A stretch of DNA of 64,000 bases, from contig NZ_JADBEG010000001.1 of assembly GCF_014873755.1 (NCBI RefSeq), positions 5,129,501 through 5,193,500 on the forward strand. The letters are read 5' to 3'. The translations under genes and the position numbers were made by a program. The notes beneath the pieces were generated by a model. It was not told where the DNA came from. It worked only from the letters and a program-made list of their open reading frames with translations, and did no database searches. Source of the DNA: Amycolatopsis lexingtonensis. GTDB taxonomy: Bacteria > Actinomycetota > Actinomycetes > Mycobacteriales > Pseudonocardiaceae. Below, in pieces: positions 17,495 to 26,427 of the stretch (the first letter of the stretch is position 1; each line of letters starts with the position of its first letter).

Positions 17495-17820
17495 AAGCGG
17501 GGCGGCGTCGCGGCTGTGGCGTGGAACACGTCTGCGACGCCGCCCACAACCGGTGACCTCGATGCGTAGTCCCAGCTCCGGCTCGGGTACAGTATGTACA
17601 GACCGCAACCGGCGGCGTGGATGAGTTGGTGTCCGTCGCCTCCAGAGCCACCGAATGGCTCGCGGTGATCCGTAAATCCCATGCGGCGCGCAGTGTCGGC
17701 AAGCGAAAGACACGGTGTGCCGGGTCCGTCCCTGTGAACGCCCACCGCACACCATCTTGCCCTGCCTGCGCGCGGGCAGCCCGGGCCTCCCTTGTGACGA
17801 ACCGCGTCCGAGAGGCATTT
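17495..17820 (+). other. 326-bp gap: terminator then long leader of the helicase gene
   Basis: After the kinase stop comes a strong hairpin (listed separately), and the remaining about 270 bp precede the helicase start. It holds a short dyad GTACA-GTA-TGTAC (17587-17599) and a promoter-like TACAGT, but no gene I can support. The helicase frame is open through part of it, but the composition does not read as coding. Long leaders are common on cold-induced DEAD-box helicase genes. Confidence 0.5.
17500..17545 (+). terminator. Hairpin after the RIO kinase gene
   Basis: GGGCGGCGTCGC (17500-17511) and GCGACGCCGCCC (17534-17545) form a perfect 12-bp GC-rich stem with a 22-nt loop, six bases past the kinase stop codon. 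There is no T-tract, as is usual in actinomycetes. Confidence 0.7.
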
Positions 17821-19428
17821 GTGACAGTCACGTTCAATTCCGGCCACACCTCGACGTCCGCGCGCGCGGACCGTCCCGACCGCAAGCCGCGCACCCGCCC
17901 GGCCGGTGGGGACATGCTGCGCGACGACGCGGTCGAGACCGTGGCCACCAAGACCTTCGCCCAGCTGGGCCTGCCGGAGCCGCTGCTCCGCGCGCTGGCT
18001 GACGCGGGCATCAACAACCCGTTCCCGATCCAGTCCGCGACCATCCCGGACGCGCTGGCCGGCCGTGACGTGCTGGGCCGCGCCCAGACCGGCTCCGGCA
18101 AGACCCTCGCCTTCGGCCTGGCCATGCTGGCCCGGCTCGACGGCGGCAAGGCCCGCCCGAAGCGCCCCCGCGCGCTGATCCTGGTCCCGACCCGTGAGCT
18201 GGCGATGCAGGTCGCCGACTCGCTGACCCCGCTGGCCAAGTCGCTCGGCCTGTGGTGCCGCACGGCCGTCGGCGGCATGGCCTTCGCCCGCCAGGCGGAC
18301 GCGCTCTCCCGCGGCGTCGACCTCCTGATCGCCACCCCGGGCCGGCTGTCGGACCACGTCCGGCAGGGCACCGCGCACCTGGGCGACTGCAACTTCATCG
18401 CCCTCGACGAGGCCGACCAGATGGCGGACATGGGCTTCATGCCGCAGGTCCGCGAGATCCTCGACCTCACCCCGCCGGGTGGGCAGCGGCTGCTGTTCTC
18501 GGCGACGCTCGACGGTGACGTCAACCGCCTGGTCCGCCAGTACCTGACCGACCCGGTCACGCACTCGGTCGCGCCGTCGACCGCGAGCGTCGACACCATG
18601 GACCACCACGTGCTCCAGGTGTCGCACCAGGACAAGCAGGACATCATCACGCAGATCGGCGCCCGCGAGGGCCGCACGATCATGTTCGTGCGGACCAAGC
18701 ACCACGTCGACCGCCTCACCGAGCGCCTGCGCGAGCAGGGCGTGAACGCGCAGGCGCTGCACGGCGGCAAGACGCAGGGGCAGCGCAACCGCGTCCTGGC
18801 CGACTTCAAGGAAGGCCACTCGCCGGTGCTCGTCGCCACGGACGTCGCGGCGCGCGGCATCCACGTCGACGACATCTCGCTGGTGCTGCACGTCGACCCG
18901 GCGGCCGACCACAAGGACTACCTGCACCGCGCGGGCCGCACGGCGCGCGCCGGGGCGTCCGGTGTCGTCGTCACGCTGGTCACCAACGACCAGCGCCGCA
19001 TGGTCAAGCGGATGACCGACCGGGCCGGCGTGCGCGCCGAGTCCACGATGGTCCGTCCGGGCGACGACGCGCTGTCCCGCATCACCGGTGCCCGCGAGCC
19101 CAGCGGCGAGCCGGTCATCGAGCGGCGGCGCGAGAACCCGCGTCGCGGCGGCGGCGGCGGCTTCCGCGGCGACCGCGGCTTCGGCGGTTCGGGTCGCAGC
19201 GGCGGCTACCGCGGCGACCGCGACCGCGGCGGTGACCGTGGCAGCTTCGGCGGCGACCGTGGTGACCGCGGTGGCGACCGCGGCGGGTACCAGGGTTCGC
19301 GTGAGGGTTCCGGCCACCGCGAAGGCCGTCCCGGCGGCTTCGGCGGCCGCGGCCGTCAGCCCCGGTCGGGCAACGGCGGTGGCTACGGCCGCCCGAGCCG
19401 TGGCCCGCGTCGCGGCTACGACAGCTGA
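17821..19428 (+). CDS. DEAD-box ATP-dependent RNA helicase
   Basis: This 535-residue RNA-unwinding ATPase has all the DEAD motifs in order: Q motif FPIQSATIP, Walker A AQTGSGKT, PTRELAMQ, TPGRL, DEAD (LDEADQM), SAT (LFSATL), VATDVAARGIHVDD and HRAGRTARAG. The last about 100 residues are a low-complexity Gly/Arg/Asp tail with RGG-like repeats, typical of cold-shock and ribosome-assembly helicases that bind RNA non-specifically. I chose GTG at 17821; a GTG 28 bases upstream is also in frame. Likely roles are mRNA turnover and ribosome biogenesis. Confidence 0.93.
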   Translation: MTVTFNSGHTSTSARADRPDRKPRTRPAGGDMLRDDAVETVATKTFAQLGLPEPLLRALADAGINNPFPIQSATIPDALAGRDVLGRAQTGSGKTLAFGLAMLARLDGGKARPKRPRALILVPTRELAMQVADSLTPLAKSLGLWCRTAVGGMAFARQADALSRGVDLLIATPGRLSDHVRQGTAHLGDCNFIALDEADQMADMGFMPQVREILDLTPPGGQRLLFSATLDGDVNRLVRQYLTDPVTHSVAPSTASVDTMDHHVLQVSHQDKQDIITQIGAREGRTIMFVRTKHHVDRLTERLREQGVNAQALHGGKTQGQRNRVLADFKEGHSPVLVATDVAARGIHVDDISLVLHVDPAADHKDYLHRAGRTARAGASGVVVTLVTNDQRRMVKRMTDRAGVRAESTMVRPGDDALSRITGAREPSGEPVIERRRENPRRGGGGGFRGDRGFGGSGRSGGYRGDRDRGGDRGSFGGDRGDRGGDRGGYQGSREGSGHREGRPGGFGGRGRQPRSGNGGGYGRPSRGPRRGYDS

Positions 19429-19440
19429 TCGATCCCCTCT

Positions 19441-19471
19441 GGAAGCCCCGGGACCACGGTCCGGGGCTTCC
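19441..19471 (+). terminator. Rho-independent-type hairpin after the helicase gene
   Basis: GGAAGCCCCGG and CCGGGGCTTCC form an 11-bp stem that continues inward with one bulge (GACC/GGT). It sits 12 bases after the helicase stop. Confidence 0.75.
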
Positions 19472-19528
19472 GGCGTTTCCAGGGCCCGCCGCACGAGCGC
19501 GTGGATCGCGGATGGGAGACTGCGGGAC

Positions 19529-20704
19529 GTGACTACGCCGCCGACGCCCCCGCCCGATGAGGTTTTCGACTGGCTCGACGCCGAGGCGGAAAAGCGGGCG
19601 AACGCGGGGCTCGTGCGGCAGCTGCGGCCGCGTCCCGCGCGGGTCGACGAGCTGGACCTGGCCGGGAACGACTACCTCGGGCTGGCCCGTGACAAGCGCG
19701 TCGCCGGAGCCGCCGCGGCCGCCGCCCTCCGCTGGGGCGCCGGGGCGACCGGGTCCCGGCTCGTCACCGGGTCGACCGAGCTGCACACCGAGCTCGAGCT
19801 GGAGCTCGCCCGGTTCTGCGGCGTCCAGGCGGCGCTCGTGTTCTCCTCCGGCTTCACGGCGAACCTCGGTGCGGTGACCGCGCTGTCCGGCGCCGAGTCC
19901 GCGATCGTCACCGACAAGTACATCCACGCTTCGCTGATCGAAGGCTGCCGGCTGTCGCGCGCCGACGTCGCCGCGGTCGCGCACTCGACGCCGTCGGCGA
20001 TCAAGCACGCGCTCTCGACCCGGCGCAAGCCGCGCGCGCTCGTGGTGACCGACTCCGTGTTCTCGGTGGACGGTGACATCGCCCCGCTCGCCGAGCTGGC
20101 CGGCATCTGCCGCGAGCACGGGGCCGCGCTGCTGGTCGATGACGCGCACGGCTTCGGTGTCCTCGGCGAAGGCGGCCGCGGCGCGGTTCACGCGGCCGGG
20201 CTCGCGGGTGCGCCCGACGTCGTCACGACGTTGACGCTGTCGAAGTCGCTCGGTGCGCAGGGCGGGGCGGTGCTGGGGCCGCGTCGCGTGATCAAGCACC
20301 TCGTGGACACGGCTCGCAGCTTCATCTTCGACACCGCGCTGGCGCCGGCGAGCGCGGCCGCCGCGCTGGCCGCGTTGCACGCGCTGAAGGAAGAGCCCGG
20401 GCTGGCGGGGAAGGTCGTCGAGAACGCGGGCAACCTCGCGATGTCCTTGAAGGCGGCCGGGCTGAAGGCGAGCCTGCCGGACGCCGCCGTCATTTCCGTT
20501 CAGGCGCCTTCGGCCGAGACCGCGGTCGCGTGGGCGGCGGCGTGCGCGGAGCAGGGCATCCGCGTCGGGTGCTTCCGGCCGCCGTCGGTGCCGGACGGCA
20601 TCTCGCGGCTGCGCCTGACCGCGCGGGCCGACCTCACGGAGGCCGATGTGGACCGTGCGGTGAAGGTGATCACCGCGACGGCGCCGCGGGGCGCGACCGT
20701 CTGA
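19529..20704 (+). CDS. bioF: 8-amino-7-oxononanoate synthase (BioF-type)
   Basis: This 391-residue PLP enzyme of the alpha-oxoamine synthase family condenses pimeloyl-ACP or pimeloyl-CoA with alanine, the first committed step of biotin synthesis. Visible motifs are GNDYLGLA, GSRLVTGSTELH, VDDAHGFGVLGEGGRG and the PLP-lysine motif TLTLSKSLGAQGG. GTG at 19529 is chosen because the open frame upstream runs antisense-like through the helicase tail. No other biotin gene is nearby. 2-Amino-3-ketobutyrate CoA ligase is the main alternative, but the sequence reads as BioF. Confidence 0.87.
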   Translation: MTTPPTPPPDEVFDWLDAEAEKRANAGLVRQLRPRPARVDELDLAGNDYLGLARDKRVAGAAAAAALRWGAGATGSRLVTGSTELHTELELELARFCGVQAALVFSSGFTANLGAVTALSGAESAIVTDKYIHASLIEGCRLSRADVAAVAHSTPSAIKHALSTRRKPRALVVTDSVFSVDGDIAPLAELAGICREHGAALLVDDAHGFGVLGEGGRGAVHAAGLAGAPDVVTTLTLSKSLGAQGGAVLGPRRVIKHLVDTARSFIFDTALAPASAAAALAALHALKEEPGLAGKVVENAGNLAMSLKAAGLKASLPDAAVISVQAPSAETAVAWAAACAEQGIRVGCFRPPSVPDGISRLRLTARADLTEADVDRAVKVITATAPRGATV

Positions 20705-20722
20705 CGCGACCCGCGGCCGTGG

Positions 20723-21157
20723 TCAGCGCGGGAGGCGGCGCATGCGGATGTGCGGGATGCCGTCGTCGTCGGTGTACTCCTCGCCTTCCGCGACGAAGCC
20801 GTAGCGGGCGTAGAACGCCTGGACGTACGTCTGGGCGTCGAGGACGTACTCGCCCGGGACCTTCAGCGCCTCTTCCATGAGCCGGGCCGCCAGGCCCTGG
20901 CCGCGGGCGTTCGCCGCCGTCGCCACGCGGCCGATGCGGCGGATGTCGCCCGGGTCGAGCAGTACGCGCAGGTACGCCGTCACTCCGGATTCGCCTTCGA
21001 ACCACAGGTGGCGGGTGTCGGGGTTCAAGTCACGGCCGTCGAGTTCGGGGTACGCGGCTTTCTGCTCCACCACGAAGACGTCCACGCGGAGGCGGAGGAT
21101 GTCGTGGAGCTGGGCGGCCGTCAGTTCGGGACCGGTCGCGTCGTGCAGGGTCGGCAT
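20723..21157 (-). CDS. ElaA-like GNAT-family N-acetyltransferase
   Basis: This 144-residue acetyltransferase has the ElaA hallmarks: LHDILRLRVDVFVVEQ near the N terminus, the acetyl-CoA loop RVATAANARGQGLAARLMEEAL, and QAFYARYGFVAEGEEY. Its substrate is unknown. A second in-frame ATG 15 bases upstream is less likely. In Mycobacterium tuberculosis the comparable gene, as I recall, is Rv2851c, in the same neighbourhood between proS and mtr. Confidence 0.87.
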   Translation of the reverse strand: MPTLHDATGPELTAAQLHDILRLRVDVFVVEQKAAYPELDGRDLNPDTRHLWFEGESGVTAYLRVLLDPGDIRRIGRVATAANARGQGLAARLMEEALKVPGEYVLDAQTYVQAFYARYGFVAEGEEYTDDDGIPHIRMRRLPR

Positions 21158-21174
21158 ATCCCTGCTTACCACGC

Positions 21175-21993
21175 TCAGGGGAAGAGAGTGCGCGGCCTGG
21201 CCTGGGCTTCGATGTCGTCGGTGTAGGCCGAGACGCGGGTGTAGACACCCGGCTTGCCCGCCTTGCCGCAGCCGTCGCCGAAGGAGACGATGCCGATCAG
21301 GGTGTCGCCCACGACGAGAGGGCCGCCGGAGTCGCCCTGGCAGGCGTCCTTGCCGCCCTCGGGGTAGCCCGCGCAGACCATCGTCTTCTGGTTGTAGACG
21401 TTGTAGTCGGCGCTGCAGTCGCTGTCGGAGACCAGCGGGACGTCGACGCTGCGCAGGTAGTCGGAGCGGGCGCCGCCGTCGGCGACGCGGCCCCAGCCGA
21501 GCACCGTCGCCTTCGTGCCTGCCGCGTACAGGCTCGCGTCGCCGTTGCCGGGCAGCTTCGCGGGCCGGTAGTCGAGCTGGCCGCGGACGGTCAGGACCGC
21601 GACGTCGTCGCCCTGCGTCGGGTCGCTGTATCCCTTGCTGATCCAGACCTTGGAGACGCCGAGGACCTGGCCATCGTCGGTGCGCTTGTCCTCGCGGCCC
21701 GCGACCACGCGAACCTCCTGCTTCGCGACCGCCTTCGCGCAGTGGGCCGCCGTCGCGACCGCCGTGGAGCTGACGATCACCGCGCCGCAGTACTGGTTGC
21801 CGCCGCTGTCGGTCAGGTACACCGCGTACGGGTGGTCACCGAGCGAGGCCTTCTCGCCGCCGACGATCCGCGCCTGGTTGCCGGATCCGGGATCGGCGGA
21901 CGCCGTGCCGACCACGACCGGGACGACCACCGCGGCCACGGCGAGGAGCGCGCCGCTTGCGAGCAGCAGGGATCGACGGGACTTCACGGACAT
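21175..21993 (-). CDS. Secreted trypsin-like serine protease (S1A)
   Basis: This 272-residue protease has a signal peptide (basic start, hydrophobic residues 9-31, cleavage near TASA-DPG), a short propeptide, and the mature start IVGG. The catalytic triad is His84 (TAAHC), Asp130 (GDDVAVL) and Ser222 (CQGDSGGP). An Asp six residues before the catalytic Ser is the trypsin-type S1 determinant, so it should cleave after Lys or Arg. Three Cys pairs fit S1A disulfides. It is exported by Sec and activated by propeptide removal. Confidence 0.95.
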   Translation of the reverse strand: MSVKSRRSLLLASGALLAVAAVVVPVVVGTASADPGSGNQARIVGGEKASLGDHPYAVYLTDSGGNQYCGAVIVSSTAVATAAHCAKAVAKQEVRVVAGREDKRTDDGQVLGVSKVWISKGYSDPTQGDDVAVLTVRGQLDYRPAKLPGNGDASLYAAGTKATVLGWGRVADGGARSDYLRSVDVPLVSDSDCSADYNVYNQKTMVCAGYPEGGKDACQGDSGGPLVVGDTLIGIVSFGDGCGKAGKPGVYTRVSAYTDDIEAQARPRTLFP

Positions 21994-22159
21994 GGGACGT
22001 TCCCCTCATCAGACACGGCAAACAACAAGCGCTCGGCACCCGGGCGACTCCGGTGCGTGAACGCCGTGCGCTGAATACCCTAATCGGAGTGGGCCCAAAG
22101 CGGTGTCACTGGAACGGGTGGACTCCGCGTTCCGCGAGCGCCTCTGCGAAGCTGACCGG

Positions 22160-23014
22160 ATGCGGCGAACGGCAGCGGTGCTCGGGGCGGTACTGGCCCT
22201 CGCCCTGACGTCGTGCGCTGCCGAAGAAGTGCCGTCGACGCCGCAACCCGTGCCCCCGGCATCCGCTCCGGTGAGGACCACGGCGACCGCGCCGGTGACG
22301 GCGTCTCGTACGCCCGCCGTCACCTGGCAGGTGGGTGCCCGGCCACTCCCCCGGCGCCCGGACGGCTTCGGCGAGGTCGAACCGACACCACCCGAACTGG
22401 TGAACCGGGCACTTCCGACAAAAGACCTCCTCCCACCGCCCGCCGGCGACCGGTACGCCTCGACGGTCAGCGCGGTGCCCGCCGACGTCCTCGCGCGCAG
22501 CACCTGGCAGGCCGCCTGCCCGGTCAAGGCGGCCGACCTGCGCTACCTGACGATGTCGTTCTGGGGCTTCGACGGCCGCGCGCACACCGGCGAGATGCTG
22601 GTCAACGCGAAGGGCGCCGCCGGGATCACCAAGGTGTTCGGGCAGCTCTTCGCGGCGCACTTCCCCCTCGAAGAGATGCGCGTGACCAGCCCGGCCGAAC
22701 TCACCGCGCCGCCGACCGGCGACGGCAACTCGACCAGCGCGTTCGTCTGCCGTCCGGCGCGCGGGCAGACGAGCTGGTCGGCGCACGCGTACGGCCTCGC
22801 CGTCGACGTGAACCCGTTCTGCAACCCCTACACCCAGGGTGACCTCGTCCTGCCCGAGCTGGCCTCGGCGTATGTCGACCGCTCGAACCGCCGGCCGGGC
22901 ATGGTCCAGGCCGGCGACGCGACCGTGCGGGCGTTCGCCGCGATCGGGTGGAGCTGGGGTGGCTCGTGGTCCAGCCCGAAAGACCGGATGCACTTCACCG
23001 GCAACGGCCACTGA
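22160..23014 (+). CDS. Lipoprotein of the M15 D-alanyl-D-alanine carboxypeptidase family
   Basis: This 284-residue protein has a lipoprotein signal (basic MRR, hydrophobic stretch, lipobox ending ALTSC, Cys about residue 19), a Pro/Thr-rich linker, and an M15C-type zinc peptidase domain. Zinc ligands are in the SAHAYGLAVDVN motif (His and Asp) and in DRMHFTG (His). Family members trim peptidoglycan stem peptides. The ATG at 22160 places the lipobox correctly; the frame is open upstream, but that would bury the signal peptide. Confidence 0.87.
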   Translation: MRRTAAVLGAVLALALTSCAAEEVPSTPQPVPPASAPVRTTATAPVTASRTPAVTWQVGARPLPRRPDGFGEVEPTPPELVNRALPTKDLLPPPAGDRYASTVSAVPADVLARSTWQAACPVKAADLRYLTMSFWGFDGRAHTGEMLVNAKGAAGITKVFGQLFAAHFPLEEMRVTSPAELTAPPTGDGNSTSAFVCRPARGQTSWSAHAYGLAVDVNPFCNPYTQGDLVLPELASAYVDRSNRRPGMVQAGDATVRAFAAIGWSWGGSWSSPKDRMHFTGNGH

Positions 23015-23110
23015 CCACGTAATACGACGTTAAGCACAACCCGGAACACCAGCCCCGCGACCTCGGTTGACTAGGGTGAATCGACCGGAACCGAGCCCGC
23101 GGAGGATGCA

Positions 23111-24505
23111 GTGCCCCACTACGACCTGGTGATCGTCGGGACGGGATCGGGGAACTCGATCCTCGGCCCGGAGTTCGCCGGCAAGAAGACGGCGATCGTC
23201 GAAAAGGGCACGTTCGGGGGCACCTGCCTCAACGTCGGCTGCATCCCCACGAAGATGTTCGTGTACGCCGCCGATGTCGCGTACACGCCTTCGCACAGCG
23301 CGAAGTACGGCGTCGACGAAGAGCTGAAGGGTGTGCGCTGGCGCGACATCCGCGACCGGATCTTCGGCCGGATCGACCCGATCGCCGCGGGTGGCGCGGA
23401 GTACCGCCGCAGCCACGAGGACAACGCGAACGTCGACGTCTACGACGGCACCGCCCGCTTCACCGGCCACAAGGAACTGCGCGTCAGCTTCGCCGACGGG
23501 CGTCCCGACGAGGTGCTGACCGCCGACAAGTTCGTGCTCGCCGCGGGCGGCCGCCCGGTGATCCCGGAGATCCCGGGCCTCGACACCGTCGAGTACCACA
23601 CCTCCGACACCGTGATGCGGCTCGACGAGCTGCCCGAACACATCGTCGTCCTGGGCGGCGGGTACATCGCGGCCGAGTTCGCGCACGTCTTCGCCTCGTT
23701 CGGCGTTCAGGTCACGCTGGTCAACCGGTCCGGGCGGCTGCTGCGCTCGGAGGACGACGACGTCAGCGCGCGGTTCACCGAGCTGGCCGAGCAGCGGTTC
23801 GACGTCCGCCTCGACCGCAAGACCGTGCGGGCGCGCAAGACCGAACGCGGTGTCGCGCTGGACCTCGAAGGACCGCAGGGCGCCGAAACCGTCGAGGCCG
23901 ACGTGCTGCTGGTCGCCACCGGCCGCCGGCCGAACTCCGACGTCCTGGACGTCGCCGCCACCGGAGTGACCACAATGGACAGTGGGCACGTCGTGGTCGA
24001 CGACTACCAGGAGACCGTGGTCGAGGGCATCTACGCGCTCGGCGACCTTTCCTCGCCGCACGAGCTGAAGCACGTCGCGAACCACGAAGCCCGCGTGGTG
24101 CAGCACAACCTGCTGCACCCGGACGAGCGGATCACCGCCGACCACCGGTTCGTGCCACACGCGGTGTTCACCCACCCGCAGGTGGCGTCGGTCGGGCTGA
24201 CCGAGCGGAAGGCCCGCGAAAAGGGCGTTTCCTTCGTGGTGTCCAAGCAGGACTACGCCGGGATCGCGTACGGCTGGGCGATGGAGGACACCACCGGCTT
24301 CGCGAAGCTCCTGGCCGACCCGGCGACCGGGCAGCTGCTCGGCGCGCACATCATCGGGCCGCAGGCTTCGTCGGTGATCCAGCCGCTGATCCAGGCGATG
24401 AGCTTCGGCCTCGACGCGCGGAGCATGGCGCGCGGGCAGTACTGGATCCACCCGGCGATGCCGGAGCTGATCGAGAACGCCCTGCTCAACCTGCCCCTGG
24501 ACTGA
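23111..24505 (+). CDS. mtr: Mycothione reductase
   Basis: This 464-residue homodimeric flavoprotein disulfide reductase uses NADPH to reduce mycothiol disulfide, keeping the actinobacterial thiol mycothiol reduced. It has the FAD motif [13 protein letters not shown], the redox pair Cys39/Cys44 in [13 protein letters not shown], the NADPH fold [16 protein letters not shown], and the C-terminal [11 protein letters not shown] carrying the catalytic His-Glu pair. It starts with GTG after a GGAGGA site. It is the best single indicator of phylum in the window. Confidence 0.95.
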   Translation: MPHYDLVIVGTGSGNSILGPEFAGKKTAIVEKGTFGGTCLNVGCIPTKMFVYAADVAYTPSHSAKYGVDEELKGVRWRDIRDRIFGRIDPIAAGGAEYRRSHEDNANVDVYDGTARFTGHKELRVSFADGRPDEVLTADKFVLAAGGRPVIPEIPGLDTVEYHTSDTVMRLDELPEHIVVLGGGYIAAEFAHVFASFGVQVTLVNRSGRLLRSEDDDVSARFTELAEQRFDVRLDRKTVRARKTERGVALDLEGPQGAETVEADVLLVATGRRPNSDVLDVAATGVTTMDSGHVVVDDYQETVVEGIYALGDLSSPHELKHVANHEARVVQHNLLHPDERITADHRFVPHAVFTHPQVASVGLTERKAREKGVSFVVSKQDYAGIAYGWAMEDTTGFAKLLADPATGQLLGAHIIGPQASSVIQPLIQAMSFGLDARSMARGQYWIHPAMPELIENALLNLPLD

Positions 24506-24509
24506 CGTT

Positions 24510-24548
24510 CGTGAAGGCCACCTCGAGGAACTCGAGGTGGCCTTCACG
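24510..24548. terminator. Perfect 18-bp hairpin, GTGAAGGCC family
   Basis: An 18-bp perfect stem (24510-24527 with 24531-24548, loop GAA) lies between the stops of two convergent genes, followed by CTTTT on the plus side. It should terminate both. Its outer arms GTGAAGGCC/GGCCTTCAC recur in the hairpin near position 37945. Confidence 0.9.
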
Positions 24549-24553
24549 GCTTT

Positions 24554-26338
24554 TCAGAGGGTGAGGGACCAGGTGTCGAGGGTGCCGGTGTCGCCGGGGC
24601 CGTAGTCCGTCACGCGCAGCTGCCAGCGGCCGCCGGCCGGGGAAGCCGCCGGGACGGTGAACGTGCGGGCGCCGCTCCAGGCCGTGCACGTGCTGCCGCC
24701 GCTGTACTTCAGCGCGTACGCCTTGCCGTTCGGGTCCAGCAGCGTGACGCCGAGGTCTTCGGCGCACGTGTGGCGGATGGTCACCGCGACCGTCAGCGGG
24801 GTCGCCGCCTGGCCGGTGAGCGTGGACGTGATCGGGCTGAAGACCTGCTGGTAGTCGCGGATCGCGTAGTCGGTGTCGTTCGTCAAGGTCCGGCCGCTGC
24901 CCGCTTGGGTCCGCGCCGAGACCGCGGCGCTGGCCGGTGAGGTGTTCCCCGCCGCGTCGCGTGCTTTGACCGTGAACGAGTACGCCGTGTCCGGGGACAG
25001 CCCGGTGACGGTCGCCGAAGTCCCGGCGACGCTCGTGGCGAGCGCGGAGCCGTTGTAGACGTCGTACGCGGTGACGTCGCCGGTGGCCGCGTCCCAGGCC
25101 AGCGAAACGCTGGTGGCCGTCGTGCCGGTGACCCGCGGGTTGGCGGGTGCGCCCGGCAGCGTCGTGCCGCCGCCGGTCACGAGGGTGAGCCCCCACTTGG
25201 CCAGCGCCTCGGCGACCGGCTGGAACAGGGACATGTCGCCGTCGGACGGGTTGTCGACGCACTGCGACGGACCGCCGTCGTGCAGGCCGGTGGCCTTGTC
25301 GCCGAGCAGCCAGCCGCCGCCGGAGTCACCGCCGAGGGAGCACGCCGTCGTCCAGGTGAGGTCGTCGATGACCAGGCCGCCGCCGTAGTCGACGGACTTG
25401 TGCGTGTACTTCACCTCGCCGCACTGCCAGTGCGAGGTGTTGCCGGAGTGGCAGACGCGGTCGCCGACCATCGCCTCGGCCGCGCCGGACAGCGTGATCG
25501 CGGGCTGGCCCCAGGTGTTGACCGAAGCCGACAGGTTCCACCCGGCCTCCGTCACCGCCACGACGCCCATGTCCCCTTCGCTGGCGTTGACGCTGTGGGT
25601 GCCGCCGACGTTCGACGTGCCGATGCGGTTCTGCTGTCCCGAAGCACCGTACGCGGCTTGGTCGCGGTCGTTCGTGCAGTGGCCCGCGGTCAGGAAGTGT
25701 TTGGCACCGCTCGAATCCGTCACGGGAAAGCCGACCGAGCAGTTGCTTTCGCTGCCCGGCCACCACGGGTTCCCGGTCTGGATCGTGCCGGACTGCTGCC
25801 GCGGCGACGTGCCCGTCTCGGTGATCCGGACCCCGAGTTCCCGCACGCGGGAAAGGAAACTCTCGGTCGCCGCGGTCTTCTTCGTCCGGTCGACGTCCAC
25901 GCCGACCTCGTTGCCGCGGACGTCGACGCCCCAGCCGTAGACGCCGGGCACGCCGGTGCCGACCAGGGCGCGGACGGCCGCGCCGGTGCGGTCCAGGTCG
26001 GCCTGGCTCCGCGCGACCACCCGGGCCGCCGCCCCCGCGGCCCGCGCCTGCTCGGCGGCTTCGGCCGTCGTGACGGCGACGGTCAGCTTCCCGGTGGCGG
26101 CGTCGAACCACTGCCCGGCCGACCGCGCGCGCACCGAAGCGGGCAGGGCGGCGGCCAGCCGGTGGGCGCCGTCCTGGGCGGCGAGCTGGGCCCGGGCCTG
26201 GTCCGCGGTGAGCCCGAAGGCCGCGGCCACGCCCGCCACCTCGGCGTCCGGATGTCCGGGTGCCGCTTCGGCGGGCGAGAAGCCCAGCCCCAACGCGGCC
26301 AGCGCGGCCACGCCGGCGACGGAAACGAATCTGCGCAT
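24554..26338 (-). CDS. Secreted streptogrisin/alpha-lytic-type S1 protease with FN3 and P-domain
   Basis: This 594-residue exoenzyme has, in order, a signal peptide (1-25, ending SPAEA), an alpha-lytic-protease-type prodomain (about 30-195), a chymotrypsin-fold protease domain (about 196-385; triad His220 in TAGHC, Asp256 in EGDMGVV, Ser339 in GGDSGGG), a fibronectin type III domain (about 393-478) and a proprotein-convertase P-domain or beta-jelly-roll (about 480-594, with DYAIRDY and SLTL). The prodomain acts as a folding catalyst. The accessory domains suggest binding to polymeric substrate. An upstream palindrome shared with the adjacent HTH gene suggests direct control by that regulator. 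Confidence 0.93.
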   Translation of the reverse strand: MRRFVSVAGVAALAALGLGFSPAEAAPGHPDAEVAGVAAAFGLTADQARAQLAAQDGAHRLAAALPASVRARSAGQWFDAATGKLTVAVTTAEAAEQARAAGAAARVVARSQADLDRTGAAVRALVGTGVPGVYGWGVDVRGNEVGVDVDRTKKTAATESFLSRVRELGVRITETGTSPRQQSGTIQTGNPWWPGSESNCSVGFPVTDSSGAKHFLTAGHCTNDRDQAAYGASGQQNRIGTSNVGGTHSVNASEGDMGVVAVTEAGWNLSASVNTWGQPAITLSGAAEAMVGDRVCHSGNTSHWQCGEVKYTHKSVDYGGGLVIDDLTWTTACSLGGDSGGGWLLGDKATGLHDGGPSQCVDNPSDGDMSLFQPVAEALAKWGLTLVTGGGTTLPGAPANPRVTGTTATSVSLAWDAATGDVTAYDVYNGSALATSVAGTSATVTGLSPDTAYSFTVKARDAAGNTSPASAAVSARTQAGSGRTLTNDTDYAIRDYQQVFSPITSTLTGQAATPLTVAVTIRHTCAEDLGVTLLDPNGKAYALKYSGGSTCTAWSGARTFTVPAASPAGGRWQLRVTDYGPGDTGTLDTWSLTL

Positions 26339-26416
26339 CGAATTCTCCTCGGATCGGCGAGTGGAGTGCGCAGACGGTAAGCCGCCGGAAAGCCGGTTTC
26401 CCAGATCCGTACGTCT

Positions 26417-26427
26417 TTAACAGTTAA
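26417..26427. promoter_or_regulatory. Palindrome TTAACAGTTAA, copy 1
   Basis: This 11-bp dyad lies about 80 bp upstream of the protease ATG and overlaps the stop codon of the HTH gene. An identical copy lies upstream of the HTH gene. It is unusually AT-rich for this chromosome. Confidence 0.6.

Noticed and set aside
17617..17820. Upstream extension of the helicase frame
   Set aside because: The extension has no conserved-looking sequence, covers the likely promoter, and the GTG at 17821 gives a normal helicase N terminus.
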